Assembly: GCF_001421485.1 (NCBI RefSeq)
Contig: NZ_LMKK01000001.1
Span: 749,717-813,716, forward strand
Reading direction: 5' to 3'
Length of the DNA stretch: 64,000 bases
Source: Agreia sp. Leaf210
GTDB taxonomy: Bacteria > Actinomycetota > Actinomycetes > Actinomycetales > Microbacteriaceae
The notes beneath the pieces were generated by a model. The model was not told the DNA's origin. It saw only the letters and a program-made list of their open reading frames with translations, and ran no database searches. Of the stretch, positions 27,063 through 35,894 are shown one piece after another; the stretch's first letter is position 1; the number at the start of each line of letters is the position of its first letter. A program made the position numbers and the translations under genes.

Positions 27063-28148
27063 ATGCTCGAACCGCTCGACTCCCCCGCTGACACCGCATC
27101 CGACCCGGCCGCCGCACCGGCATCTGACCCGGCCGCCGCCGCTTTCACCGTTCGCCTGGCGCGACCCGACGAGTACGACGCCGTGGGCGAGCTCACCGAG
27201 CTCGGCTTCGCCACCGGTCCCTACGCTCACCTGCCACGCAGCCCCGAGCGGGCGACGCTCGAGCGCGATGCGGGTGCCCGCGCCGCCGATGGAGGCTTGC
27301 TCGTGGCCGTCGACGAGGGCACAGAGAAACTCCTCGGCACCGCGACGGTCACCCGCGCCGAGAACCCCATCTCGCGCCAGGCTCGCGACGGCGAGGCAGA
27401 GCTGCGCCTCGTGGCCGTCGACCCGCCCGCCCGCGGTCGCGGCGTCGCGCAGGCGCTCGTGCAGGCATCCATCGAGCTCGCCGCGAGCTGGGGCGCGCCC
27501 GCCCTCGTGCTCGACACGGGACCGCTCAACCACACGGCGCAGCGCAACTACCTCCGCGCCGGCTTCGAGCGGGTCGTCGCGCGCGAACTCGGCACCGAGA
27601 CCGGAATCGGCACTCCCCAGGTCTACCGCTACCCGCTCGAGAACGTCGCACCCGTGCGCATCCGGCTCGTGCGATCCCACGAGCTCGAGGCTGTCGCCCG
27701 CCTCACGGTCGACGCCTACACGAACGACTACGACCTCTCCGAGAGCTACGTGCGGTCCCTGGCCGATGTGCATGGCCGCGCCAGGTCCGACGAGGTGTGG
27801 GTCGCTGAGGACACGGCGACCGGCGCCATCCTCGGCACCGTCTGGACGCCCCGGCCCGGCGCGCGCATCTCGCCGGTCGCACAGGGCGACGAGCTCGACT
27901 TCCGGCTGCTGGCCGTGGCCCCGGATGCCCGGGGGCGCGGAATCGGCGAAGCGCTCGTGTCGCACGTGGTCGGCCTCGGCCGCATCCGGGGTGTGAAGCG
28001 CGTGGTGATGAACACCGGCAGCATGATGCTCCCCGCGCAGAGGCTGTACACGCGGCTCGGCTTCGCGCGCCTGCCTGAGCGCGAGGAGCGCATCGAGGTG
28101 GAGCCGGGCAGATTCGTCGACATCTACGCCTTCGGGCTCGACCTGTAG
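27063..28148 (+). CDS. Tandem-domain GNAT acetyltransferase
   Basis: A 361-aa protein with two GNAT domains (about residues 29-195 and 200-361). Acetyl-CoA-binding motif A is visible twice: RLVAVDPPARGRGVAQALVQ and RLLAVAPDARGRGIGEALVSHV. A low-complexity Asp/Ala/Pro-rich N-terminus (SPADTASDPAAAPASDPAAAA) precedes the first domain. ATG 27063 is fixed by TACGCT 6 nt upstream (leaderless). It resembles the MshD-type double GNAT layout only in arrangement; I cannot assign a substrate. Monocistronic, convergent with the amino-acid ABC operon. Confidence 0.85.
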   Translation: MLEPLDSPADTASDPAAAPASDPAAAAFTVRLARPDEYDAVGELTELGFATGPYAHLPRSPERATLERDAGARAADGGLLVAVDEGTEKLLGTATVTRAENPISRQARDGEAELRLVAVDPPARGRGVAQALVQASIELAASWGAPALVLDTGPLNHTAQRNYLRAGFERVVARELGTETGIGTPQVYRYPLENVAPVRIRLVRSHELEAVARLTVDAYTNDYDLSESYVRSLADVHGRARSDEVWVAEDTATGAILGTVWTPRPGARISPVAQGDELDFRLLAVAPDARGRGIGEALVSHVVGLGRIRGVKRVVMNTGSMMLPAQRLYTRLGFARLPEREERIEVEPGRFVDIYAFGLDL

Positions 28149-28167
28149 CGCCGTCCCCGAACTGACT

Positions 28168-28228
28168 GTGCCCGAATACCTCCATTCGTGCGCCGGGACG
28201 GACGCGGAATGGCGGTATTCGGGCACAA
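28168..28228. terminator. 21-bp-arm hairpin between convergent genes
   Basis: TGTGCCCGAATACCTCCATTC (28168-28188) pairs with 28208-28228 with one mismatch and a 19-nt loop. It lies between the ends of the GNAT gene and the binding-protein gene, so a bidirectional terminator is likely. No T-tract is seen. Confidence 0.65.
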
Positions 28229-28240
28229 TCGCCGAGCGCG

Positions 28241-29269
28241 CTAGTCGGTCTTCGGCAGCCCGGGCGGGTTGATCTGGCTCGTGGGAATCGATTCGCTGTC
28301 GAGCCCCCAGCGGTCGAGCACCTCCTGGTACTGGCCACCCTCGATCGTGGCGTTGATGACGATTCCCACGGCGTCGATGAGGCCGTTGCCCTTCTTCGTC
28401 GCCGCAGCGATGTCGGCCGTCTGCGGCCATCCGCCACTCACGGTGCCCACCTGTTTGGTGTCGCCTGTCGAGGCCGCGGCGTAGGCGCCGCTCGCGTTCG
28501 GGTAGAAGTACGCGTCGGCTCGCCCTGACTGGATGGCGAGGTTCGCGGCGGCGTTGTCGTCGTAGTAGACGAGCTCGGCCGGCTTCTTGCCCGCCGCGGT
28601 GAGCTCCTCATTCCAGGAGAGCAGGATCTTCTCCTGGTTGGTCCCCGATCCCACGATGATCGTCAGCCCCGAGATGTCGTCGGCGCTCTTGATCGAGGCG
28701 ATGTCGCTGTCGGCCTTCACATAGAAGCCGAGCAGATCGACGCGGTAGCTGGCGAAGTCGTAGAGCTCTTTGCGCTCTTCGGTGACGGTGACGTTGTTGA
28801 GGATGATGTCGTACTTGCCCGACTGGATTCCGAGCGGCCAGTCCGCCCAGTCGACCGAGACCGGGTTGTACTCGAGACCCAGGCCGTCTGCGACGAGAGC
28901 CGCGAAGTCGGCCTCGCTTCCGAGCGGCGTGCTGTTGTCGTCGGATGCCGCGAAGACCAGAGGCGGGGCGCCGCTCTTCACGGTCTGGGCGACGGTGAGC
29001 TTGCCGGCTTCGATCGGCTGGAAGCCGCTGGCTTTGAGGGATGCGACCGCGTCGGCGACGGGGTCGATACTGGGCCGGTCGGCCGCGTTCTTGGTTGTGA
29101 GGTCGAACGAGGTGGCCGCCGCGACCTGCTGCTCGGTCGAGCCGGCGGGTGTGCCGTCGGCGGAGCTCGTGCTGTTCGCGTTGGCCGCGAGGGCGATGCC
29201 GCCTCCGGCGAGGGCGACGACGACGACTGCGCCGACGATAGCCCCGATCTGTTTCTTGTTGATGGCCAT
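28241..29269 (-). CDS. Amino-acid-type ABC transporter substrate-binding protein (family 3)
   Basis: A 342-aa extracellular solute-binding protein. ATG 29269 starts MAINKKQIGAIVGAVVVVALAGGG, an N-terminal signal or anchor segment lacking a clear lipobox, so membrane anchoring by this helix is likely. The SBP_bac_3 signatures appear as VFAASDDNSTPLGSEADFAALVADGLGLEY (split), YDIILNNVTVTEERKELYDFASYR and LTIIVGSGTNQEKILLSW. It is the last gene of the operon LLM monooxygenase, GNAT-permease, ATPase, binding protein. Uptake of an amino-acid-like organosulfur compound is inferred from the partner genes. Confidence 0.88.
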   Translation of the reverse strand: MAINKKQIGAIVGAVVVVALAGGGIALAANANSTSSADGTPAGSTEQQVAAATSFDLTTKNAADRPSIDPVADAVASLKASGFQPIEAGKLTVAQTVKSGAPPLVFAASDDNSTPLGSEADFAALVADGLGLEYNPVSVDWADWPLGIQSGKYDIILNNVTVTEERKELYDFASYRVDLLGFYVKADSDIASIKSADDISGLTIIVGSGTNQEKILLSWNEELTAAGKKPAELVYYDDNAAANLAIQSGRADAYFYPNASGAYAAASTGDTKQVGTVSGGWPQTADIAAATKKGNGLIDAVGIVINATIEGGQYQEVLDRWGLDSESIPTSQINPPGLPKTD

Positions 29270-29339
29270 GATGGTGTTGCCTCTCTTGGATGCTGTTGTG
29301 GTGCGGTAGGAATAGTGCGGCGATGCTGGGCGCTGGCGC

Positions 29340-30173
29340 TCAGAGCACCTTGCGGAGGAAGTCCTTGGTGCGCGCATGACGCGGCCTCGACAGGACCTGG
29401 CCGGGCGTTCCCTCTTCGAGGATCTCGCCCTGTTCGAGAAAGACGACGCGGTCGGCGACCTCGCGAGCGAACCCGATCTCGTGCGTCACGATGATGAGCG
29501 TGGTGCCGCTCTTCGAGAGCTCCCGGATGACGTCGAGCACCTCTCCGACGAGCTCGGGGTCGAGCGCGCTGGTCGGCTCGTCGAACAGCAGCACCTTCGG
29601 GTTCAACGCGAGCGCTCTCGCGATCGCCACGCGTTGCTGCTGACCGCCGGAAAGCTGCCGCGGGTAGTGGTGCTCTTTGTCTGCGAGCCCCACCCTCGCG
29701 AGCAGGGCCTTCGCCTGCTCGCGGGCCTCGGCCTTGCTCGCTCGCTTCAGGGCGACGGGCGCCTCGACGACATTCTCGAGAGCGGTCAGATGCGGGAAGA
29801 GATTGAAGTTCTGGAAGACGATGCCGATCTGCGTGCGACGCTCGAGGACGTTCTTCTCGGGGAGCTCGTGCAGCCTGCCGGAGCGGAGCTCGTAGCCGAT
29901 GTACTGCCCGTCGACGGTGACCGATCCGGCGTCGACGGTCTCGAGGTGGTTGATGGTGCGCAGCAGCGTGGATTTGCCCGATCCCGACGGGCCGATCAGA
30001 GCGATGACCTCGCCGGGCTGCACCGTCAGCGATACGTCGCGCAGCACCCGCACGGCGCCGTAGCTCTTCGAGACGTCGGTGATCTCGACCAGTCCGACGG
30101 TGGCGCGAACCGGCTTCGCGGGGAGGGGAATCGCCTGCTCGTCGAACGAACGGATGAATGTCGGGGTGCTCAT
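29340..30173 (-). CDS. Amino-acid ABC transporter ATP-binding protein
   Basis: A 277-aa polar amino-acid ABC ATPase (GlnQ/TcyC/YxeO type). Walker A GPSGSGKSTLL is near residue 60, Q-loop IVFQNFNLFPHLTALENV, signature LSGGQQQRVAIARAL, Walker B LLFDEPTSALDPE and switch His in IIVTHEIGFAREVADR. A 26-residue N-terminal extension with proline and alanine precedes the ATPase core. ATG 30173 overlaps the stop of the GNAT-permease gene as ATGA. It energises the importer made of the fused permease and the binding protein. Confidence 0.92.
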   Translation of the reverse strand: MSTPTFIRSFDEQAIPLPAKPVRATVGLVEITDVSKSYGAVRVLRDVSLTVQPGEVIALIGPSGSGKSTLLRTINHLETVDAGSVTVDGQYIGYELRSGRLHELPEKNVLERRTQIGIVFQNFNLFPHLTALENVVEAPVALKRASKAEAREQAKALLARVGLADKEHHYPRQLSGGQQQRVAIARALALNPKVLLFDEPTSALDPELVGEVLDVIRELSKSGTTLIIVTHEIGFAREVADRVVFLEQGEILEEGTPGQVLSRPRHARTKDFLRKVL

Positions 30174-31798
30174 GATCCACTTCCCAGAACGATGTCGTGT
30201 CGTCGGTTCTTCTCTGCCGCGAGCGGGTCGTCTGCGGTCTCGTCGCCGAGGCGTGCCCACTGCTGTTTCACCCAGCCCGTCGCACGCTGCACGGGCGTCG
30301 GCGGAAGCTCGCGATGCGCTCCGCGGGCGTAGTGCCGCTCGACGTAGAACTGGATGATCGAGAGCACCGTGGTGATGATCGCGTACCAGACCACGGCCAC
30401 CAGCAGCATCGGGATGACCCGCTGGTTGCGGTTGTAAATCACCTGCACGGTGTAGAAGAGCTCGGGCAGCGCCACCACGAAGACCACGGAGGTGCCCTTC
30501 ACGAGGCCGATGACCTCGTTGAAGAAGTTGGGCAGGATGGCGCGGGCGGCCTGCGGCAGGATGATGCGGAAGAAGCGCACCCGCCGCGGCAGGCCGAGAG
30601 CCGCGGATGCCTCGAGCTGTCCCTGGTCGACAGACAGGATGCCGCCGCGAATGATCTCGGCGAAATACGCGGCCTGATGCAGCGTGAGTCCGATGGTTGC
30701 CGCGGCGAATGCCGTGATCAGCGTGGTGGTCGAGAACTCGACGAGCCAGAAGTCGGTCGTGAACGGGGTTCCGAGGCCCAACGTCGGGTAGAGGTAGCCC
30801 AGGTTGTACCAGACGAGGATCTGCACGAGCAGCGGCACCGAGCGGAAGAACCAGATGTAGACGTAAGCCGCCCCGCTCAGCAGCGGTGACTTCGAGAGCC
30901 TGAAATTCGCCAGCACGGCCCCCAGGACGAACCCGCCGATGACGGACACGACAGTGAGTCCCAGGGTCACGCCGAGGCTGTTCAGCACCGACTGCGAGAA
31001 GAAGTACTCGGCGAACACGTTCCACTCGTATTGCTTGTTCGTGACGAGCGACCAGGCGAACTGCAGCACCACGAACGCGACGAATGCGCTCAGCACCCAC
31101 CGCCACCAGTGTCGTGTGGGTACCACTTTCACACTGCTGCGCTGGTCGAGTAGGCCGCCCGCGGCCGTATCGAGACCATCGGATGTGGTCTCGATACGCG
31201 GTGCTCGTTCCTCGCGACCGCTACTCGACCGGCGCAGACCGAGACTGGCGTCATGCGCCGCCGTGATGCCGACCACGTCGAGGGGCGCGCCATCCAGGCT
31301 CTTGGCGAACCCGTGCACGATCACCTCCTCGGGATCGAGCGCGGTGTCGAACAGCGGCGTGTAGCCGGTCTGGAAGTAGAGGTGTTTCGCCTCGGGCTGG
31401 CGCGGACCTGTCGTGAGGTACGCCCTTGTGTATCCGCGACGCACGGCCTCCTCCTCGAGCTCTTTCACCACGCGTCGGGCGAGTCCCTGCCGCCGATGCG
31501 ACGACGAAGTCCAGATGCGCTTCAGCTCCGCCGTGTGCTCGTCGAATCTCTTATATGCTCCTCCGGCTATGGCGACGCCATCGCGTAGGAGCAGCACAAA
31601 CGCACCGCCCTCGTCGGGCGAGAACGCCGACGCCGGATAGCGGCGGATCTCGGCCGACGCCTTCTCGCCGAAGAACTCTCCATAACGCGCGTCGTACTCC
31701 TGTTCGAGCTCCCGCAGCAGCGGTTGGGCCGCGGGGTCGTCGGCCGAGACGTAGACGAACCTGTCGGTACCCCGCGGTGTCTGGTCAAGCAGCGTCAC
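30170..31798 (-). CDS. Fusion of GNAT acetyltransferase (N-term) and amino-acid ABC permease (C-term)
   Basis: A 542-aa two-domain protein. Residues 1-175 are a GNAT domain (IWTSSSHRRQGLARRVVKELEEEA, GYTRAYLTTGPRQPEAKHLYFQTGYTP). Residues about 231-510 are a HisM/GlnP-type permease with several TM helices and the EAA loop EASAALGLPRRVRFFRIILPQA. The linker (about residues 190-219) is encoded by an 87-nt dispersed inverted repeat at 31144-31230. GTG 31798 follows GGGCGGAGG and overlaps the LLM gene by 14 nt. In Bacillus yxe- and ytm-type thioether amino-acid salvage operons a separate GNAT acetylates the imported S-substituted cysteine, which makes the physical fusion to the importer suggestive. 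An internal start making a separate permease is possible. Confidence 0.85.
   Translation of the reverse strand: MTLLDQTPRGTDRFVYVSADDPAAQPLLRELEQEYDARYGEFFGEKASAEIRRYPASAFSPDEGGAFVLLLRDGVAIAGGAYKRFDEHTAELKRIWTSSSHRRQGLARRVVKELEEEAVRRGYTRAYLTTGPRQPEAKHLYFQTGYTPLFDTALDPEEVIVHGFAKSLDGAPLDVVGITAAHDASLGLRRSSSGREERAPRIETTSDGLDTAAGGLLDQRSSVKVVPTRHWWRWVLSAFVAFVVLQFAWSLVTNKQYEWNVFAEYFFSQSVLNSLGVTLGLTVVSVIGGFVLGAVLANFRLSKSPLLSGAAYVYIWFFRSVPLLVQILVWYNLGYLYPTLGLGTPFTTDFWLVEFSTTTLITAFAAATIGLTLHQAAYFAEIIRGGILSVDQGQLEASAALGLPRRVRFFRIILPQAARAILPNFFNEVIGLVKGTSVVFVVALPELFYTVQVIYNRNQRVIPMLLVAVVWYAIITTVLSIIQFYVERHYARGAHRELPPTPVQRATGWVKQQWARLGDETADDPLAAEKNRRHDIVLGSGS
31144..31230. repeat. 87-nt dispersed inverted repeat inside the GNAT-permease gene
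   Basis: Outer arms GGTCGAGTAG (31144-31153) and CTACTCGACC (31221-31230), inner arms CGTATCGAGACCA (31166-31178) and TGGTCTCGATACG (31186-31198). This GGTCGAGTAG/CGTATCGAGACC combination is familiar to me as an intergenic repeat in actinobacteria. Here it is in frame and codes for part of a protein linker. Confidence 0.8.
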
Positions 31799-32945
31799 GG
31801 GATGCCTCCGCCCTGGTCGATGCCGACTGTGACGCCTTCGATGACGCGGCTGCCGCCGCCGCGTCGCGCTTCGCGACCTCGTCGCGCACGAGCGGAATGA
31901 CGTAGCGACCGAAGTCGACGGTGTCGTTCACGAAGTCGTAGCCGCGGGCCGAGATGATGTCGACGCCCAGATCGATGTAGTCGAGCAGGGCAGCGGCCAC
32001 AGTCTCCGGCGTGCCGACGAGGGCGTTCGAGTTGCCACGCCCACCGGATGCCGCGGCCGGCCTCGTCCACAGAGCCCGGTCGAAGCGGTCGCCCTGGTTC
32101 GCGATCGACAGCAGCCTCTGCGAGCCGGCGTTCTCGGGGTTCCTCAGCTCTCCGACGAACGACGAGGGAGCTGCCTGCGCCTGCCGCGCCTCGATCTTTC
32201 CGAGGATCTCCTCGGCCTTCTTCCACGCCAGCTCCTCGGTGGCGCCGAGGATCGGGCGGAAGGCGACCTGGATGCGGGGGCGCTCTGCGCGTCCCGCAGC
32301 GTGCGCCTCCACAGTGATGCGCTCGATCTGCTCGGCGGTGTTCGCCAGCGGCTCGCCCCACAACGCGTAGATATCGGCGTCGGCAGCGCCGATCCGGTAG
32401 GCCGCCTCGCTCGATCCGCCGAACGAGATCTGCGGACGAGGCTGCTGCGCGGGCCAGATGTCGCTGACGAAGTTCTCGAAGCGGTAGTGCGCACCGTCGA
32501 AGCTGAAGGGCTCGCGGCTGGTCCACGCCTTCTTCACGATCTGGATGTACTCGCCGGTGCGGGCGTAGCGCTCGTCCTTGGTAAGGAAGTCGCCCTCCGC
32601 CGCCTGGTCTGCCGTCGAGCCGCCCGTGATCACGTGCACGTTGAGGCGCCCGTCGCTGATCTGGTCGAGGGTCGCGAAGACCTTCGCTGCGTAGGTGGGG
32701 TACGACACGTTCGGCCGGTGCGCCAGCAGAATCTTGAGGTGGTCAAGCTTCGACGCGATGAAGGCCGCCGCGGTCGCCGGGTCGGGCGAGCCCGAGTGGT
32801 AGGCGAAGAGGATCCGATCCCAGCCGTGGTCTTCGTGGGCTCGGGCGAACCGCAGCGTGTAGTCCTTGTCGAAACTCGCACCCGAGCGGGCCTGGGTCTC
32901 GCCGCCGTCGTTGAGCCCGGCGATGCCGAGAAATTCGATGGGCAT
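31785..32945 (-). CDS. LLM monooxygenase, alkanesulfonate monooxygenase (SsuD)-like
   Basis: A 386-aa LLM protein close to SsuD in layout. IEFLGIAGLNDGGETQ is the start of the barrel; AHEDHGWDRILFAYHSGSPD, ILLAHRPNVSYPTYAAKVFATLDQ, LNVHVITGGSTADQAAEGDFL, YFG-type PQISFGGSSEAAYRIGAADADIYALWGEP are SsuD-like blocks. It probably uses FMNH2 and O2 to cleave a C-S bond and release sulfite and an aldehyde, or to oxidise a thioether. ATG 32945 follows AAGGAGG. It is the first gene of the operon with the GNAT-permease, ATPase and binding protein. The C-terminus ends with a low-complexity Ala/Ser-rich tail. Confidence 0.88.
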   Translation of the reverse strand: MPIEFLGIAGLNDGGETQARSGASFDKDYTLRFARAHEDHGWDRILFAYHSGSPDPATAAAFIASKLDHLKILLAHRPNVSYPTYAAKVFATLDQISDGRLNVHVITGGSTADQAAEGDFLTKDERYARTGEYIQIVKKAWTSREPFSFDGAHYRFENFVSDIWPAQQPRPQISFGGSSEAAYRIGAADADIYALWGEPLANTAEQIERITVEAHAAGRAERPRIQVAFRPILGATEELAWKKAEEILGKIEARQAQAAPSSFVGELRNPENAGSQRLLSIANQGDRFDRALWTRPAAASGGRGNSNALVGTPETVAAALLDYIDLGVDIISARGYDFVNDTVDFGRYVIPLVRDEVAKRDAAAAAASSKASQSASTRAEASRDAA

Positions 32946-32970
32946 ATCTGCCTCCTTACGTCTTGCGTCT

Positions 32971-32987
32971 CGACACGGGCCGTGTCG
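32971..32987. promoter_or_regulatory. Perfect dyad CGACACGG-G-CCGTGTCG upstream of the SsuD-like operon
   Basis: An 8-bp perfect inverted repeat 25 nt upstream of the LLM start, in the divergent region with the FAD protein gene. Outer GTCTC/GAGAC arms flank it. Candidate operator for a sulfur-responsive regulator; no regulator gene is adjacent. Confidence 0.5.
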
Positions 32988-33109
32988 CGTTGGTGAGACG
33001 TTAGGTCGGGCCGTGCACGCGGGCCAAGCAGATTCGTTCACAATTCGTCACGTCGTCACAGGGGGTCACAAACCTCGATTTCGATGGACGAAACGTCGAC
33101 GGTTGTGTC

Positions 33110-35185
33110 ATGTCGCACGCGCCCACCTCCCTCATCGACCCGCCCGAGTTCCGGATCGCCCTCATCGGCGGTGGCCCCCGCGGAGCCGGCGTTCTCGAAC
33201 GGATTGCGGCGAATCTGCCCAAGCTGTGGCGATCCGACGCACGCATCCGCATCCACGTGATCGACCCGCATCCGGCGGGCCCCGGGCGCATCTGGCGCTT
33301 CGACCAGTCGCCCCTGCTAAAGCTCAACTCGATGGCGGCCGACGTGACGATGTTCACCGACGAGTCCTCGACCATCGACGGCCCCGTGCGCCCCGGACCG
33401 TCGCTTATCGAGTGGGCTCGACTCGTGAGCGCTGGCGAGATCGCGATCCCCCGGGTCGATGCGCGCCTGCGCCAGGAGATCGAGAACCTCGCGCCCGCCA
33501 GCTTTCCGACGAGACGCCTGCAGAGCCTCTACCTCAGCTGGTTCTTCGCGGATGCCGTGGGCCTCCTCCCCGAGACCGTCACGGTGGTCGTGCACCGGGC
33601 ATCCGCGGTCGAGACCGTTGACGACGGGCCGACCCAGCGCATCCTGCTCGACGACGGCGTCTCGATCGCCGCCGATGTCGTGCTGTACTCGCTCGGTCAC
33701 ACCGGCGCCGACGCCGAGCCCGAGCACGCCGACCTCATCGCCTTCGCGCGCCGCCGTGAGCTGTTCTACCTGCCACCGGCATTCACCGCGGATGCCGACA
33801 CCCGGCCGATCGTGCCCGGCCAGCGGGTCATCGTGCGGGGCATGGGCCTGGCGGCGGTCGACCTCACGGTGCTGCTGACCGAGGGCCGGGGCGGCCGCTT
33901 CGACCGCGGCGACGACGGGGTGCTGCGCTACACCGCATCCGGCCTCGAGCCGCGGTTGTACTTCGGCTCGCGCCGTGGCGTTCCCTATCACTCGAAGATC
34001 TCGTCGACGCTTGTGGGCGAGCGGCCTGCGGCACGGTACTTCACTCCGGCGATCGCACGCGCGCTCGAAGACACTCGCCCCTCGCTCGACCTCAGCGTCG
34101 ACGTATGGCCGCTGATCGCCAAGGACATGCTGTGGGGCTACTACCGCGAGCTCTTCACCGGGCACCCCGACCGGGTCGAATCCAGTTGGGACTCGTTCAC
34201 GTACGCCTTCGACCGGCTCGATCCGCGCGCCCTGCTGCTCGCCTCGCCACACACCGAGCTCCACGACAGCGCTCCGCGAGGCCACGCGATCCCCTCGCGC
34301 GACGAGCTCGCCGACGACGACGACCTCATCGCGCGCGACGCGCAGGCCTTCGTCGACCTGGTCGAGGGTAGCGTCTCGTACTCCGACGACAGACTCTTTT
34401 TGCCCGAGCTCGATCGGCCACTGGGGGGCGCGCTGGTCGCGGACCCGGAAGAGCTTCAGGAGCTCGTGCGCGACTACATCCGCACCGATCTCGCTTTGCG
34501 CACACGCCCAGAGCACAGCGCCACGCTCGGACTCTTCGTGGCTCTGCTCACCAGCCTCTTCACCCTCTCTGACCTCATCGACTCCCCCAAGTGGACCGCG
34601 CAGTCGCGTGTGCGCGACATCCACGGCTGGTGGCTCGGCTACTTCAGCTTCATCGCGAGCGGCCCTCCGGCACATCGGCTCGAGGAGCTCGTCGCGCTCT
34701 CGGAGGCGGGCATCGTCAAGTTCCTCGGAGCAGGAGTCTGGGTGCAGGCCGACGAAGAGGAGGGGATCTTCCGCGCCGGCAGCGCAACGACGCCGGTCAC
34801 CGTCACCGCGAGCGCCCTGGTGGATGCGCGGCTGCCCGCGACCGCGATCTCGCGCAGCGACAACGAGTTGCTGAGGTCGCTGGTCACGAGCGGCGCCGGA
34901 CTCGAGGAGGTCGTCACCGATGGGGCCTTCTCGGCCAGCACGGGCAGGTTGTCGGTGCGGCAGCTCGACACCAGGATTCTCGGCGCGGGCGGGGAGCACT
35001 CGTCACGCCAGTACGCGATCGGGCCGTACACGAACTCCCCGTTCGTCGGGGCGTTCTCGCGCCCGCGCACGAACGCGATCTCCTTCCGAGAGAACGACAA
35101 GGTCGCTCGCGCCATCCTGAGTCGCCTTGCCGAGCTGGCCCAGGAGCGAGGTGACACTTTGCGCGCGACAGAGGCCGCGTGGTGA
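33110..35185 (+). CDS. FAD/NAD(P)-binding protein (PF13454-like)
   Basis: A 691-aa flavoprotein. IALIGGGPRGAGVLERI (residues 16-32) is an N-terminal dinucleotide-binding motif, followed by RIHVIDPHPAGPGRIWR and LKLNSMAADVTMFTD. A second short nucleotide-binding stretch is RVIVRGMGLAAVDLTVLLTEG. These match the FAD-NAD(P)-binding family that includes L-ornithine-monooxygenase-like proteins, but no substrate is known. ATG 33110 has GACGGT 6 nt upstream, a weak leaderless -10. It is divergent from the SsuD-like LLM operon and convergent with metI, suggesting a role in organosulfur oxidation. Confidence 0.83.
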   Translation: MSHAPTSLIDPPEFRIALIGGGPRGAGVLERIAANLPKLWRSDARIRIHVIDPHPAGPGRIWRFDQSPLLKLNSMAADVTMFTDESSTIDGPVRPGPSLIEWARLVSAGEIAIPRVDARLRQEIENLAPASFPTRRLQSLYLSWFFADAVGLLPETVTVVVHRASAVETVDDGPTQRILLDDGVSIAADVVLYSLGHTGADAEPEHADLIAFARRRELFYLPPAFTADADTRPIVPGQRVIVRGMGLAAVDLTVLLTEGRGGRFDRGDDGVLRYTASGLEPRLYFGSRRGVPYHSKISSTLVGERPAARYFTPAIARALEDTRPSLDLSVDVWPLIAKDMLWGYYRELFTGHPDRVESSWDSFTYAFDRLDPRALLLASPHTELHDSAPRGHAIPSRDELADDDDLIARDAQAFVDLVEGSVSYSDDRLFLPELDRPLGGALVADPEELQELVRDYIRTDLALRTRPEHSATLGLFVALLTSLFTLSDLIDSPKWTAQSRVRDIHGWWLGYFSFIASGPPAHRLEELVALSEAGIVKFLGAGVWVQADEEEGIFRAGSATTPVTVTASALVDARLPATAISRSDNELLRSLVTSGAGLEEVVTDGAFSASTGRLSVRQLDTRILGAGGEHSSRQYAIGPYTNSPFVGAFSRPRTNAISFRENDKVARAILSRLAELAQERGDTLRATEAAW

Positions 35186-35209
35186 CAGTTCGGTTGACCC
35201 GAAGTGTCA
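35179..35209. terminator. Hairpin terminator overlapping a stop codon
   Basis: GGTGACAGTTCGG (35179-35191) pairs with CCGAAGTGTCACC (35197-35209), one mismatch, 5-nt loop. The TGA stop of the FAD protein gene lies in the left arm. A further GGTGACACTT at 35150-35159 can pair with the same right arm, giving two alternative stems. Convergent metI ends 26 nt beyond. Confidence 0.6.
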
Positions 35210-35234
35210 CCATGCGACCTCCCGCACCGCGTCG

Positions 35235-35894
35235 TCAGCGGCGCAGTGCCTTGCGCGCGAGGTAGTTGCCCAAGAACTGCACCAGCTGCACGATCACGAT
35301 GATCACGAGCACGGCGGCCCAGGTCACCACGGGATGGAACTGCCGGTACCCGTACTGGATCGCGAACGTGCCGAGGCCGCCACCTCCGACGTAGCCGGCC
35401 ACCGCCGACATGTCGACGAGCGCCACCACGATGAACGTGTACCCGAGAATCAGCGGGCCGAGCGCCTCGGGAATCAGCAGTGTCAGCATGATGCGGCTCC
35501 GGCTCGCTCCGACCGACCTCGCGGCCTCGATCACTCCGGGCTGCACGGTGAGCAGGTTCTGCTCGACGATGCGGCTGATGCCGAATGCGGCCGCCAGCGA
35601 CAGAGTGAAGATGATCGCCGTGTTGCCGATTCCGGTGCCCGTGACGAAACGCGCGAGGGGCTGAGCCGCGGCGAGGAAGATGATGAACGGAATCGGGCGG
35701 AACACGTTGACCAGCACGTTGAGCACGCCGAAGACAGGCCTGTTCGAGAAGAGGCTGTTCGACCGGGTCGTGTATAGACCGAGGCCGAGGAGCAGTCCGC
35801 CGAGGCCGCCGAAGATCAGGCTGAGGCCCACGATGTAGAGGGTCTCGTAGCTGGCTTGCCAGAGCTTGGGCAGCAGGGGAATCAGGTCATCCAT
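35235..35894 (-). CDS. metI: Methionine ABC transporter permease
   Basis: Inner-membrane permease (219 aa) of the MetNIQ importer. MDDLIPLLPKLWQASYETLYIV begins the family-typical N-terminus; the EAA-type loop is GVIEAARSVGASRSRIMLTLLIPEA and MSAVAGYVGGGGLGTFAIQYGYRQF is highly characteristic of MetI. ATG 35894 overlaps the end of metN by 8 nt. The operon order is metQ-metN-metI. Confidence 0.95.
   Translation of the reverse strand: MDDLIPLLPKLWQASYETLYIVGLSLIFGGLGGLLLGLGLYTTRSNSLFSNRPVFGVLNVLVNVFRPIPFIIFLAAAQPLARFVTGTGIGNTAIIFTLSLAAAFGISRIVEQNLLTVQPGVIEAARSVGASRSRIMLTLLIPEALGPLILGYTFIVVALVDMSAVAGYVGGGGLGTFAIQYGYRQFHPVVTWAAVLVIIVIVQLVQFLGNYLARKALRR

Noticed and set aside
31144-31230. Insertion sequence or MITE with transposase
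   Set aside because: The element is an 87-nt inverted repeat with no target-site duplication that I could see and no coding capacity of its own.
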